A stretch of DNA of 64,000 bases from contig NZ_CP084992.1 in NCBI RefSeq assembly GCF_044793635.1, positions 3,596,001 to 3,660,000 on the forward strand. Reading direction: 5' to 3'. Source of the DNA: Virgibacillus_F necropolis_A (GTDB lineage: Bacteria > Bacillota > Bacilli > Bacillales > Amphibacillaceae). Below are positions 16,523 to 24,738 of the stretch, piece after piece; position 1 is the first letter of the stretch, and every line of letters begins with the position of its first letter. A program made the translations under genes and the position numbers. The notes below the pieces were generated by a model, which ran no database searches, had not been told where the DNA came from, and saw only the letters and a program-made list of their open reading frames with translations.

Positions 16523-16570
16523 TTGACACCACCTAATTACTAATGTATATTTACTTACATAAAGTAAGTA
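16523..16570 (+). promoter_or_regulatory. SigA promoter and inverted-repeat operator of the catDE-like pair
   Basis: TTGACA (16523-16528), a 17-base spacer and TATATT (16546-16551) form a strong promoter. A perfect inverted repeat, TACTTAC-ATAAA-GTAAGTA (16552-16570), sits directly after the -10, where a bound repressor would block initiation. In B. subtilis catDE is repressed by the DUF24/MarR-type regulators YodB and CatR, which sense quinones and diamide; assigning this site to such a regulator is inference. No regulator gene adjoins. Confidence 0.75.
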
Positions 16571-16620
16571 CACTTTAAAAATAGTACTATTAACGAAATA
16601 CATCATAGAAAAGGAGTGTC

Positions 16621-17019
16621 ATGCAAATGATAAACAAAAATGAAATAGGTGCAATTATTCTAAGGATCTTTTTAGGTTTAACGTTTTTCATACATGGTCT
16701 AGATAAGTTTCAGGCAGGCATTGGGAATACAGTCGGTTTTTTTGAAAGCATAGGGATCCCAGGTTTTGCTGCTTATGTAGTAGCTTCCATCGAGTTGATC
16801 GGTGGTATTGCGATGGTATTAGGTATCGGAACAAGAATTATATCTACCTTATTTGTACTAATTATGGTTGGAGCAATCATTAAGGCGAAGTTTGCGGCAG
16901 GATTTTTGGGAGGATATGAACTTGACTTAGCTTTATTGGTTATTTCTATTTTCCTTGCTATTTCAAATCGAAACCTTTTTTCATTAGATAATGCGTTATC
17001 TTCCTCGAAACAGGGTTAA
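16621..17019 (+). CDS. DoxX-family membrane protein (CatD/MhqP-like)
   Basis: A 132-residue (or 130 from ATG 16627) DoxX protein with four predicted helices. The family start ILRIFLGLTFFIHGLDKFQ and the GGIAMVLGIGTRI segment are present. AAGGAG lies four bases before ATG 16621 and ten before 16627, so either start is possible. DoxX proteins paired with ring-cleaving dioxygenases (catDE, mhqNOP) take part in quinone and thiol-stress tolerance. The next gene is the CatE-like partner, 24 bases away. Confidence 0.85.
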   Translation: MQMINKNEIGAIILRIFLGLTFFIHGLDKFQAGIGNTVGFFESIGIPGFAAYVVASIELIGGIAMVLGIGTRIISTLFVLIMVGAIIKAKFAAGFLGGYELDLALLVISIFLAISNRNLFSLDNALSSSKQG

Positions 17020-17043
17020 TTTTACACAAAGGGGGCAATAAAC

Positions 17044-17898
17044 GTGGAACAGAAATTTTTTCAGGAACCGAATTCGTTTGTAGGACATGTTAATTTAAAA
17101 GTACAAAATTTAGCACGCTCTGTTGAATTTTATCAAGAAATAATAGGCTTTCAAATACTCGAAAAGACAGAAAGAAAAGCTGTACTATCTGCGGATGGTA
17201 AAACAACGTTGTTAACAATTGAACAGCCTGATAATGTGAAACCGAAACAGGCCAATACATCGGGGTTATATCATTATGCGATATTGTTACCTAGCAGATT
17301 AGATTTGGCAAAAATCTTAAAGCACTTCATTCAACTTAACGTACGATTAGGATCATCTGACCATCTTGTGAGTGAGGCTCTTTATTTAAATGATCCCGAC
17401 GGAAATGGAATTGAAATTTATATTGATCGACCATCTTCCACATGGGTTTGGGATAACGATGAGGTGGCAATGGCCGTAGATCCGTTAGACGCTCAGGGTA
17501 TTCTTGCGGAACTTGATGATGAAAGTTGGGACGGTCTTCCGGCAGATACAGTTATGGGGCATATTCATTTGCATGTGTCAGAATTGCAAAAAACGGAAGA
17601 ATTCTATAGCAAGGGGCTTGGTTTTAATGTTGTAAACCGATTTGGCTCGCAAGCACTATTTATTTCAACTGGTAGTTATCATCACCATATTGGTTTAAAT
17701 ACGTGGGCAGGGGTTGGTGCACCCGCAGCCTCAGAAGAAAGTGTTGGATTGAAATCATTCTCACTTGTATATCCAGGCGAACAAGCTAGAAAAAAAGTAG
17801 TGGAACAGTTACAGCATTTAGGCTATGAAGTACATCAAGAGAATGATGTTTTCGTTACGAAGGATCCTTCTGAGAATTGTATTGAACTAGCAATTTAA
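17044..17898 (+). CDS. catE: Ring-cleaving dioxygenase, CatE-like (VOC family)
   Basis: A 284-residue protein with two vicinal-oxygen-chelate repeats. Candidate Fe(II) ligands occur in both halves: GHVNLKV, YHYAILL and NGIEIYID in the first; GHIHLHVS, YHHHIGLN and CIELAI in the second. The segment after the first half (STWVWDNDEVAMAVDPLD) is typical of catechol-2,3-dioxygenase CatE of Bacillus. It would detoxify catechols/hydroquinones. The GTG start at 17044 follows AAAGGGGGC. It shares an operon with the DoxX gene and a terminator follows. Confidence 0.88.
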   Translation: MEQKFFQEPNSFVGHVNLKVQNLARSVEFYQEIIGFQILEKTERKAVLSADGKTTLLTIEQPDNVKPKQANTSGLYHYAILLPSRLDLAKILKHFIQLNVRLGSSDHLVSEALYLNDPDGNGIEIYIDRPSSTWVWDNDEVAMAVDPLDAQGILAELDDESWDGLPADTVMGHIHLHVSELQKTEEFYSKGLGFNVVNRFGSQALFISTGSYHHHIGLNTWAGVGAPAASEESVGLKSFSLVYPGEQARKKVVEQLQHLGYEVHQENDVFVTKDPSENCIELAI

Positions 17899-17908
17899 TT
17901 ATTCTATG

Positions 17909-17953
17909 AGCTGGGCGTAATCCGAATAAAGGATTACGTCCAGCTTTCGTTTT
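17909..17953 (+). terminator. Terminator of the catDE-like operon
   Basis: AGCTGGGCGTAATCC pairs with GGATTACGTCCAGCT over 15 bp with one mismatch, followed by TTCGTTTT. Confidence 0.85.
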
Positions 17954-18096
17954 CGGTATTTTTGTTTAAAAATGAAGAATTATTTAGATTGATAACAAAA
18001 TTGTTTGTCATGAATTTGTAAGCAATTTTTAATAAATTTCATATTCTTTTCCTACAATTGACCCTTATGATAAAAGGTGAAGGAGAGGAAAAAGTT

Positions 18097-18732
18097 ATGA
18101 AAACACTCGTTTTAACTACAGCAGGGGCCTTTTTGGTAGCAGGTGGCGTAATCGGAACGAGCAACAATACGCAGGCAGATAGAACAAATCAGGTGACTGC
18201 AAAAGTGGAAATGACTCAGACATATCATAAATCTTCAGAGGATATTAGTAATCTCCCTGAATCTGACGCTTTAAATGACCAAGTAGAATTAGCTGATTAT
18301 GAGACACAAGTTGTTGGAGATAACGCACATAATCGGGTTATTCTTTTAATAGATGAAAATGGACAGGCACAATATAAAAGTATTCTTGTAAAAGACGCGA
18401 ATAGACTTAAAATAATAGACTTTGATAAGGGATTGGTTTTCAATCGTATTTTGATTGACGATCAGAAAGATGAAACTGAACAAGAGGAAGAAAATTACAG
18501 TGAAACAACTGAAACTGAGGGCGACTTTCTAGAATTTGATATTTTAGATGAACACGTAGGTGCTGATGGTTATCAAACAAAGATTGTAGTAAACAATTCC
18601 CAAAAACGTATTATCATTTTAAATGATGAAAATGGCCAGCCGCAATATAAAAGTATTTTTGTGAAAGAGACAAAATCACTTGAAATCATCGACCTTGATC
18701 AAGGGATGGTTTTCAAAGGGGCTATTGGATAG
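18097..18732 (+). CDS. Secreted protein with an internal ~50-residue duplication
   Basis: ATG 18097 follows AGGAGAGG; the frame is open 13 codons further without a better site. The product has 211 residues: an N-terminal signal (AGAFLVAGGVIGT, likely cleavage after NTQA) and two similar copies of a ~50-residue unit (about residues 68-117 and 162-209). Both contain I-DENGQ-QYKSI-VK and end in IID-D-G-VF. An acidic linker (DDQKDETEQEEENYSE) separates them. No family was recognised; the duplication and acidic character suggest an extracellular binding module. It appears monocistronic. Confidence 0.72.
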   Translation: MKTLVLTTAGAFLVAGGVIGTSNNTQADRTNQVTAKVEMTQTYHKSSEDISNLPESDALNDQVELADYETQVVGDNAHNRVILLIDENGQAQYKSILVKDANRLKIIDFDKGLVFNRILIDDQKDETEQEEENYSETTETEGDFLEFDILDEHVGADGYQTKIVVNNSQKRIIILNDENGQPQYKSIFVKETKSLEIIDLDQGMVFKGAIG

Positions 18733-18793
18733 ACAGGTTACTGAAGTACAATTCATACCTCTTTTATGGAAGAACAAAATCCGGTTGACCTTG

Positions 18794-18820
18794 AAAACGC
18801 TTCAAAATGAAGCGTTTTTT
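18794..18820 (+). terminator. Rho-independent terminator
   Basis: A perfect 10-bp stem, AAAACGCTTC / GAAGCGTTTT, with a five-base loop and trailing TT. Confidence 0.88.
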
Positions 18821-19008
18821 GGTTTGGTCTATATTTTTATAAAAAATCCATTGCTTTCGTTTTACACTATAACATTAAAAGTGAACCTAAAAGCTCGGGT
18901 TATCGGTTCACGTCCATTTTGTATTAATGAATAGTAATCTGAATATTTATGTTAAAATGTATGTAATCAACTGGCATGTTTATTAAGATGATGAGGAGGA
19001 ATGCTGGC

Positions 19009-19401
19009 ATGAATAACGTCATCTTATTTGATGGAGAATGTAATTTTTGTGACCATAGCGTCCAATTCATAATTAAAAGAGATAAGAAGGCTATATATAA
19101 ATTTGCATCAATTCAGAGTGATATTGGGCAAAAGATATTAAAAAACTTTAATGTTCCTGAAAATATAGACAGCCTTATTCTTGTTGAAGGTAATAAATGT
19201 TACTTTAAATCTTCAGCGGCTCTACGGATTTGTAAGAACTTGAAAGGTGGATGGAAGTTACTCTATTGCTTCCTGAGTATACCAAAATTGGTACGCGATT
19301 ATTTTTACGACATCATCGCAAAGAACAGGTATAAATGGTTCGGGAAGAAAGATGCTTGTATGCTACCATCTCCTGAAATGCGAAATAGATTTTTAAAATA
19401 G
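19009..19401 (+). CDS. DCC-family thiol-disulfide oxidoreductase (DUF393)
   Basis: A 130-residue protein starting MNNVILFDGECNFCDHSV. The DxxCxxC motif (Asp8, Cys11, Cys14) defines the DCC family of thioredoxin-fold proteins. RDKKAIYKFASIQS and the S-A-A-LRI helix also match. ATG 19009 is chosen because GAGGAGGAA lies nine bases upstream. Next to it (15 bases) is a TIGR01777 epimerase gene; these two families are often neighbours in Bacillus genomes, so they probably form one operon. The redox partner is unknown. Confidence 0.88.
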   Translation: MNNVILFDGECNFCDHSVQFIIKRDKKAIYKFASIQSDIGQKILKNFNVPENIDSLILVEGNKCYFKSSAALRICKNLKGGWKLLYCFLSIPKLVRDYFYDIIAKNRYKWFGKKDACMLPSPEMRNRFLK

Positions 19402-19416
19402 ATTGGGGGTTCTACT

Positions 19417-20301
19417 ATGAAAAAGGTAGTTTTAGCAGGGGGAACGGGCTTCATCGGTGAATATTTTGAGAATAAATTTAATGAACTTGACTATGAGGTG
19501 AAAATCATATCAAGAAGATCTCCGAATATTTCCTGGGATGATACATCTGGAATAATAGAAGCATTAGAGGGTGCTGAACTTCTGGTGAATCTTGCTGGAA
19601 AATCAGTAAATTGTCGATATAATGAAGAAAATAAGAATGAAATCATGAATTCAAGGATAAAGACAACTAACATACTTGGAAAGTCTATTTTGGCTTGCAA
19701 AAATCCACCTAAGGTTTGGATGAATTCCAGCACGGCAACTATTTATCGGCACGCGGAAGATCGTCCAATGACAGAGGAAAATGGAGATATTGGTTCAGGG
19801 TTTTCCGTTGATGTTGCTACTAACTGGGAGAAAACCTTCTTTTCTTTTGATCTACCAAAAACAAGGAAAGCCGCACTCCGCACAGCCATCGTACTAGGTA
19901 AAGATGGTGGGGTAATGACACCATACCGAAACTTAGTGAAGTTTGGGTTAGGCGGTGTACAGGGATCAGGAAAACAAAAATTTAGCTGGATCCATATTGA
20001 AGATATGTTTCAAATTGTTCTTTTTATAAAGGAAAGAGATGATCTTAGCGGTGTATTTAATTGTTCGGCTCCGAATCCTGTAAGTAACAAAGAACTTATG
20101 AGTTTATTTCGGACTGAAATGAATGTGCCGTTTGGTTTACCTTCTCCTAAATGGATATTAGAAATGGGATCAGTGATGATTAGGACGGAAACGGAATTGG
20201 TGTTGAAAAGCCGCTGGGTTATTCCAGAACGATTGGAAAGAGAAGGTTACAGGTTCACTTTCGACACACTTAATAAGACTTTGCGAGACATTCTACAATA
20301 A
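19417..20301 (+). CDS. TIGR01777-family NAD(P)-dependent epimerase (YfhF-like)
   Basis: A 294-residue short-chain dehydrogenase-like protein. The nucleotide loop GGTGFIG is at residues 8-14, with NLAGKSVNCRY and SSTATIYRH in the places typical for this family; the usual catalytic Tyr lies in that region. The C-terminal DUF1731-like part (GLPSPKWILEMGSVMIRTE, WVIPERLEREGYRF) is characteristic. The reaction of the family is not known. It likely forms an operon with the DUF393 gene before it and the 33-residue TatA-like ORF after it. Confidence 0.87.
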   Translation: MKKVVLAGGTGFIGEYFENKFNELDYEVKIISRRSPNISWDDTSGIIEALEGAELLVNLAGKSVNCRYNEENKNEIMNSRIKTTNILGKSILACKNPPKVWMNSSTATIYRHAEDRPMTEENGDIGSGFSVDVATNWEKTFFSFDLPKTRKAALRTAIVLGKDGGVMTPYRNLVKFGLGGVQGSGKQKFSWIHIEDMFQIVLFIKERDDLSGVFNCSAPNPVSNKELMSLFRTEMNVPFGLPSPKWILEMGSVMIRTETELVLKSRWVIPERLEREGYRFTFDTLNKTLRDILQ

Positions 20302-20338
20302 ATCATTACATTGGAATAAAAGTTAGGGAGGAAATAAT

Positions 20339-20440
20339 ATGTTAACTAATATCGGACTTCCTGGCTTGATACTACTCTTGATGATCTTAGCGGTGTTTGT
20401 CGGAATAGGAATGCTTTTATTTAAATGGATTAAAAAGTAA
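20339..20440 (+). CDS. 33-residue single-helix protein with a TatA-like N-terminus
   Basis: AGGGAGGAAATA precedes ATG 20339. The product begins MLTNIGLPGLILLLMILAVF and ends FKWIKK. The first dozen residues (NIG-PGLIL-L) resemble the start of Bacillus TatA, but the FGPKKLPE hinge and the amphipathic helix are missing. It is thus either a decayed TatA or a small membrane protein of its own. It lies 37 bases after the epimerase gene. Confidence 0.6.
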   Translation: MLTNIGLPGLILLLMILAVFVGIGMLLFKWIKK

Positions 20441-20553
20441 TTTTCTTCAAGAAACAGTTGTGAGCATTGCCTTTGCTTATAATAGCGATGTCCCTTGTAT
20501 ACAAGTAAGGCAGAAAACATTAAGAAAATGAACACTATAGGGAGAGGTTTATT

Positions 20554-21105
20554 GTGGTAGAAGTAAGTGCATTTCCTATACTTAAAACGGATAGATTGAT
20601 TTTAAGACAAGTAACAAAAGATGATGCTAGCAGCCTTTTAAAGTATTTGTCCAATAAAGACGTAATGAAGTACGTTGGGTTAGAACCATTTAAGTCCATT
20701 GATGACGCATTGGATGAAATTTCGTGGTATCAATCAATATTCGAAAAGAGAACAGGAATAAGATGGGGGATTACGTTGAAAGATCAAGGGGAGGTAATTG
20801 GTAGTTGTGGTTTTCTTAACTTGGTTTCACGCCATTATCGTTCTGAAATTGGTGTTGAGTTAAGTTACGAACACTCGGGGAAAGGTATAGCAAGTGAGGC
20901 TTTTGAAGCCGTTATTAGATATGGATTTGAACAGATGAGTTTACAACGAATAGAAGCGTTAATAGAACCACCTAATATTCCGTCCCAAAAATTAGCAGAA
21001 AAACAGGGGTTTATTAGAGAAGGGCTGTTGAGAAACTATGAATTTACTTGCGGAAAATTTGATGATTTATATATGTATTCATTGTTAAAACAAGACTTCA
21101 AATAA
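20554..21105 (+). CDS. GNAT N-acetyltransferase, RimJ/RimL type
   Basis: A 183-residue GNAT protein with the RimJ-type start FPILKTDRLILRQVTKDDA, the acetyl-CoA loop around YEHSGKGIASEA and the closing NIPSQKLAEKQGFIREGLLRNY. Such enzymes acetylate protein N-termini or small amines; the target cannot be inferred here. GTG 20554 follows GGGAGAGG. A membrane-protein gene follows 35 bases on. Confidence 0.87.
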   Translation: MVEVSAFPILKTDRLILRQVTKDDASSLLKYLSNKDVMKYVGLEPFKSIDDALDEISWYQSIFEKRTGIRWGITLKDQGEVIGSCGFLNLVSRHYRSEIGVELSYEHSGKGIASEAFEAVIRYGFEQMSLQRIEALIEPPNIPSQKLAEKQGFIREGLLRNYEFTCGKFDDLYMYSLLKQDFK

Positions 21106-21140
21106 AACAAAAAGAAGAGTGCAATAACGGGGGAGTTAAT

Positions 21141-21587
21141 TTGAATTATAAATTATTAATATTGTTAATAGGCTCATACTTGTTGGCATTTTCAATAAAT
21201 CTTATGCCGGCAATAAAGCATCCTGACTTAAATGTGGATATTTTCAACACAATTGTAACCATCATATTTATGTTCTTATTACTAATGTACGCTAAAAAAA
21301 GAAGCAGGATATTGAAGCTATTTTCAATATTCGGAGTTATATCAGGTGTAATTGTATTTGTCATCACCACATTTGAGCACGCTATGTTTGGTAATGTTAT
21401 TTTAGATGCAATTGCATCAATACAGTATCCCCTATACTTAATCTTTATCACGCCTTTATTTGGAGGTAATATACTATTTGACCTAAGCTATGGATCATAC
21501 TCGTTGTTGATGTCACTGTTTTATGGAATTGTTTTTGTACTTACTGTAAATTTTAATAAGAAAGATCAACCAGTAAATTCTGGTTGA
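21141..21587 (+). CDS. Four-helix membrane protein, unknown function
   Basis: A 148-residue protein with predicted helices near residues 3-20, 34-50, 60-78 and 118-137, and a Lys/Arg-rich cytoplasmic loop (KKRSRILK). No family was recognised. TTG 21141 follows GGGGGAG. A 8-bp hairpin, TCAACCAG / CTGGTTGA (21566-21587), overlaps the stop and may serve as a weak terminator toward the converging MFS gene. Confidence 0.7.
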   Translation: MNYKLLILLIGSYLLAFSINLMPAIKHPDLNVDIFNTIVTIIFMFLLLMYAKKRSRILKLFSIFGVISGVIVFVITTFEHAMFGNVILDAIASIQYPLYLIFITPLFGGNILFDLSYGSYSLLMSLFYGIVFVLTVNFNKKDQPVNSG

Positions 21588-21612
21588 CCTTATATTGATA
21601 GGGAGCTAGTAA

Positions 21613-22827
21613 TTAGGAATTACTGCCAAGCTCCTGATAAGCTTCCTTTTTCGCATGTTTAGGTCTTGATTGATGTAGATTAAAGATCACCATCACTACT
21701 AATACTAATAAAGCGCATAAAATATAGAGTTGTTGAAAGCCGAAAGCAGCTACAACAACACCCCACACAAATGAACCAACAGCAATACCGGAATCATAGA
21801 GCATAAAGAATGTTGCTGTTGCATGACCACTTCTAGATCTAGGTGCAGCCTGTATTGCCATTGATTGGAAACTAGGTAATAATGAGCCATAACCCAAACC
21901 AATGAGTCCAGCTGAAACCAGTAGCATCCAAGGCGTGCTCGTAAAGCTTAGAAGGACAAGCCCGATTGCAAATATGAATAAGCATGGTAATATGACAAAT
22001 TTAGGACCACGAGTATCGAACGCTTTTCCAAGAGATGGTCTTGATACGAGCATAACGATAGCAAAGACTAAAAAGAAATAGCTTGCAGTAGTCGCTAATC
22101 CAATCGAATTGGAGTATACAGAGATAAAAGATATAATACTAGCGTATGCTAAGGAGACTAAGCTACTTATTAATGCAACTGGTAATGCCTTCATTTCGAT
22201 TAAATCGCTAAACGAGAACTTGAACTTAACCGATTTATTAATAATCACAGTATTTTTAGGAACATGAACTACTATAGAACTGATAACCCCAGCTACCATG
22301 ATAATGCTCAAAACGATAAAGAGTGTTTTAAATGATGCAAATTGTAATAAAGTTAAACCGATAAACGGTCCTACGACAACAGCTAGGTTCATTGACATTG
22401 CAAAGTATCCTAATCCAGCTCCACGTCGTGCAGCTGGAATGATATCTGCTGCAATAGCACCAGTTGCGGTAGTAATTACCCCAAAGGATAACCCGTGAAA
22501 GAACCGTAACAGTAACAATGGTGTAAATTCATCAATCCAAATATAAAGAAAGGACGTTGCTGTAAATATGGCTACACTGAGAACGAGTCCTTTTTTCTTG
22601 CCGATATAATCTAGTAAATTACCGGAAAATGGTCGTGCAATGATAGCGGCTATTAACATAACCGTTACGACCAAACCAGCCTCTGTTTGGGAACCCCCAA
22701 GATTATTAATCACATAAATTGGGAGCGTAGTTAATAATGTATAAAAAGCAATAAAGACCAGGAATTGTGTTAAGGAAATACCAATAAAGCTTTTGGTCCA
22801 TATTGCTTGTTGATTGTTCTCTTTCAT
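21613..22827 (-). CDS. MFS exporter paired with a MarR regulator
   Basis: A 404-residue MFS protein with 12 predicted helices and the motif-A loop GNLLDYIGKKKG. Helix-5 motif C-like residues (GAGLGYFAMSMNLAVVVGP) point to the drug:H+ antiporter group, as in YwoG/YfkF-type proteins. Its ATG overlaps the stop of the marR gene by one base, so both are translated from one mRNA. The pairing with a MarR gene suggests export of a toxic compound that is also the inducer; its identity is unknown. Confidence 0.88.
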   Translation of the reverse strand: MKENNQQAIWTKSFIGISLTQFLVFIAFYTLLTTLPIYVINNLGGSQTEAGLVVTVMLIAAIIARPFSGNLLDYIGKKKGLVLSVAIFTATSFLYIWIDEFTPLLLLRFFHGLSFGVITTATGAIAADIIPAARRGAGLGYFAMSMNLAVVVGPFIGLTLLQFASFKTLFIVLSIIMVAGVISSIVVHVPKNTVIINKSVKFKFSFSDLIEMKALPVALISSLVSLAYASIISFISVYSNSIGLATTASYFFLVFAIVMLVSRPSLGKAFDTRGPKFVILPCLFIFAIGLVLLSFTSTPWMLLVSAGLIGLGYGSLLPSFQSMAIQAAPRSRSGHATATFFMLYDSGIAVGSFVWGVVVAAFGFQQLYILCALLVLVVMVIFNLHQSRPKHAKKEAYQELGSNS

Positions 22828-23264
22828 TATGCATTCTCTCCTGATGGTCCAAGTTTGTGTAATAAGATTTGTAATTGTTCTTTTTCATCTGAAGACAGAC
22901 CCTCCAACATTTCTGCATCAAATTCATCCATTGTTTGCTGGACAATCTTAAATTTTTGCTTTGCCTCTTTGGTTAATTCAATGACACGTTCTCTTTTGTC
23001 ATTTCCATGTTTTCGCACAATCCAGCCGCTTTTTTCCATACGGGACAATGTGCGGGTAACCGTTGGAGCCTCCACGTTCAGGTATTTCCAAATTGCGGTT
23101 TGTGTCATTGGTCCAAACCGCTCGATACAAAAAATAATAGACCACTGGGAAGCATACAACCCATGGTCACTAAGACGATTATTCACTTCTTTTGCAAATA
23201 AACGAGTCCGTTGGTTTAACAAGTGAATTAAGTTTCTATTGGTTATTTCATCCATTTCTTTCAC
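22827..23264 (-). CDS. MarR-family transcriptional regulator
   Basis: A 145-residue winged-helix protein: LYASQWSIIFCIERFGPMTQTAIWKYL, then VEAPTVTRTLSRMEKSGWI (recognition helix) and the wing with RKHGNDKRERVIELT. This is the standard MarR layout. It is the first gene of a two-gene operon with the MFS exporter, and palindromes fitting MarR operators lie right upstream, so autorepression is likely. Confidence 0.92.
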   Translation of the reverse strand: MKEMDEITNRNLIHLLNQRTRLFAKEVNNRLSDHGLYASQWSIIFCIERFGPMTQTAIWKYLNVEAPTVTRTLSRMEKSGWIVRKHGNDKRERVIELTKEAKQKFKIVQQTMDEFDAEMLEGLSSDEKEQLQILLHKLGPSGENA

Positions 23265-23272
23265 CTCAATAT

Positions 23273-23329
23273 TTACCTAGGTAAGTAATTAACTTAACCT
23301 ATACTACACGTTTTGAGTGATTTTGTAAA
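23273..23329 (-). promoter_or_regulatory. Promoter and operator of the marR-MFS operon
   Basis: Read on the minus strand, TTTACA (23324-23329), a 17-base spacer and TAGTAT (23301-23306) form the promoter. TTACCTAGGTAA (23273-23284) is a perfect 12-bp palindrome at about +15 to +30, and a partly overlapping imperfect one (AGGTAAG...CTTAACCT) lies next to it. Both are suitable MarR binding sites. Confidence 0.75.
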
Positions 23330-23477
23330 CCACATCAGCTTATACATCTATTATGGAAATGCAAAAATGGCACTTATATTTTGAAATCGCAGTAGGTTGT
23401 TATTACTAAGAATATTTTCGGGAGTTTGTTACATGATATGTTGAAAAAGCAGTAAATTAAGGGAAGGGAAGGATACC

Positions 23478-24242
23478 GTGCCAATTGTAGAAATATCACC
23501 GTCTTTGTCAACGTATTACGAGTCATCAGGAACAGGCTACCCTGTTATATTCATTCATCCTCCTCATATGGGGCAAACCGTCTTCAAGTACCAGCATGAA
23601 CTCTCCAATCATTTTCGGGTAATCACATACGATATCCGTGGGCATGGAAAAAGTGGAAGTAGTGATGAGGATGTGACTATTCCTCTTCTCGCCGCCGATT
23701 TGTCGGCTTTTCTAGATGCGTTAGGGATTGATCAAGCTATCATTGTAGGTTATTCAGCAGGCGGTTCGATTGCTCAAGAGTTTGTACTTACTTATCCAGA
23801 TCGTGTCAAGGCACTCGTGCTTTCAGGAGGATTTTCTGAAGTTAGTACATTTACATTAAAGCGGCAATTCCAATTTGGTATAGCACTCGTACGTACTGGA
23901 CAAAGCGAGCTTTTGAGTAAACTATTGACTATGTCACATAAAGTGACGAAGGAAGATCAACCTGAACTTCTTCATGAGTGTTTACAGGCGCACCCCCAAA
24001 GTGCGTACGGTTTTTATAAAAAAAGCATGGATTATACGTGTACGGATCTTCTCCACAACCTTCGTTGTCCAGTCTTTCTACTGTATGGTAGATTCAGCCA
24101 CATTCGCCCTTATCAAAAGATTTACAAACGGGAAGTCCCGCAAATGAAAAGCGTATTGGTCAGCAAATCTCTTCATCAAGTACCGATTAAAAATTATCGT
24201 TCTTTTAATCAAGCACTTTCGAGTTTTTTACAGAACTTATAA
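23478..24242 (+). CDS. Alpha/beta hydrolase
   Basis: A 254-residue alpha/beta hydrolase. The oxyanion-hole region IHPPHMG, the YDIRGHGKS motif and the nucleophile elbow GYSAGG (Ser93) are clear; the C-terminal His is probably in KSLHQVP. The fold family includes esterases, lactonases and haloperoxidase-like enzymes; the substrate is unknown. GTG 23478 lies after GGGAAGGA. The inverted-repeat element begins seven bases after its stop. Confidence 0.85.
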   Translation: MPIVEISPSLSTYYESSGTGYPVIFIHPPHMGQTVFKYQHELSNHFRVITYDIRGHGKSGSSDEDVTIPLLAADLSAFLDALGIDQAIIVGYSAGGSIAQEFVLTYPDRVKALVLSGGFSEVSTFTLKRQFQFGIALVRTGQSELLSKLLTMSHKVTKEDQPELLHECLQAHPQSAYGFYKKSMDYTCTDLLHNLRCPVFLLYGRFSHIRPYQKIYKREVPQMKSVLVSKSLHQVPIKNYRSFNQALSSFLQNL

Positions 24243-24248
24243 TCTTGG

Positions 24249-24582
24249 TTTAAGGCTCTTTTCGTACGCATTGTTGCATTTTCAGCTTCATAGTTGATAT
24301 AAACTGCGACATAACTACTGGTTGATTTCCGCTTCGGACCGTTGCTTTCCGCGGGCACGGCTTCAGCCTCCTCACGGAAGACCACCGCTGCGGGGTCTTC
24401 AGACTCGTGCTGTTCCCGCAGGAGTCAACGGTCCTTCGCTCCAATCAACTGCTATAATAGTGAATGAGCTATATAGGACTGTTTCCAGACATCATGTTAG
24501 CGTAGTGTATTTCCGGAGCGGTGAAGCAGTTTATATCTATTCTCTCAAAAGCAACTATCTTTACGAAAACAGCCTAGTTTAA
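24249..24582. mobile_element. Non-coding element with inverted ends (MITE-like), copy 2
   Basis: The left end (TAAGGCTCTTTTCGTACGC, ATTGTTG, then CATAGTTGATATAAACTGC) is nearly identical to that of the element at 7251. The right end (GCAGTTTATATCTATTCTC, then ATCTTTACGAAAACAGCC) is its inverted counterpart, giving ends of about 50-60 bp. The core holds the G+C-rich palindromic pair TTTCCGCGGGCACGGC and GTGCTGTTCCCGCAGGAG. At 334 bp it is about 200 bp shorter than copy 1. The flank to 24738 is AT-rich and holds only the next gene's leader. Confidence 0.7.
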
Positions 24583-24738
24583 AAAAGGGTCCGAGTGGTA
24601 TCCCTTTTTCTAATGGGTATAGATAACCCCTCTATTGGTAGCTTCTAAAAAATTCACTCCATTTGCAAGGTTATTTGGAATTTTGTGTTATATTAAGTGA
24701 AAGAAGATAACACGGTGGATAAGTTAGAGGTGAAGCTA

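Noticed and set aside
18680..18934. 84-codon frame overlapping the end of the secreted protein gene
   Set aside because: It runs through a strong terminator and has no ribosome site.
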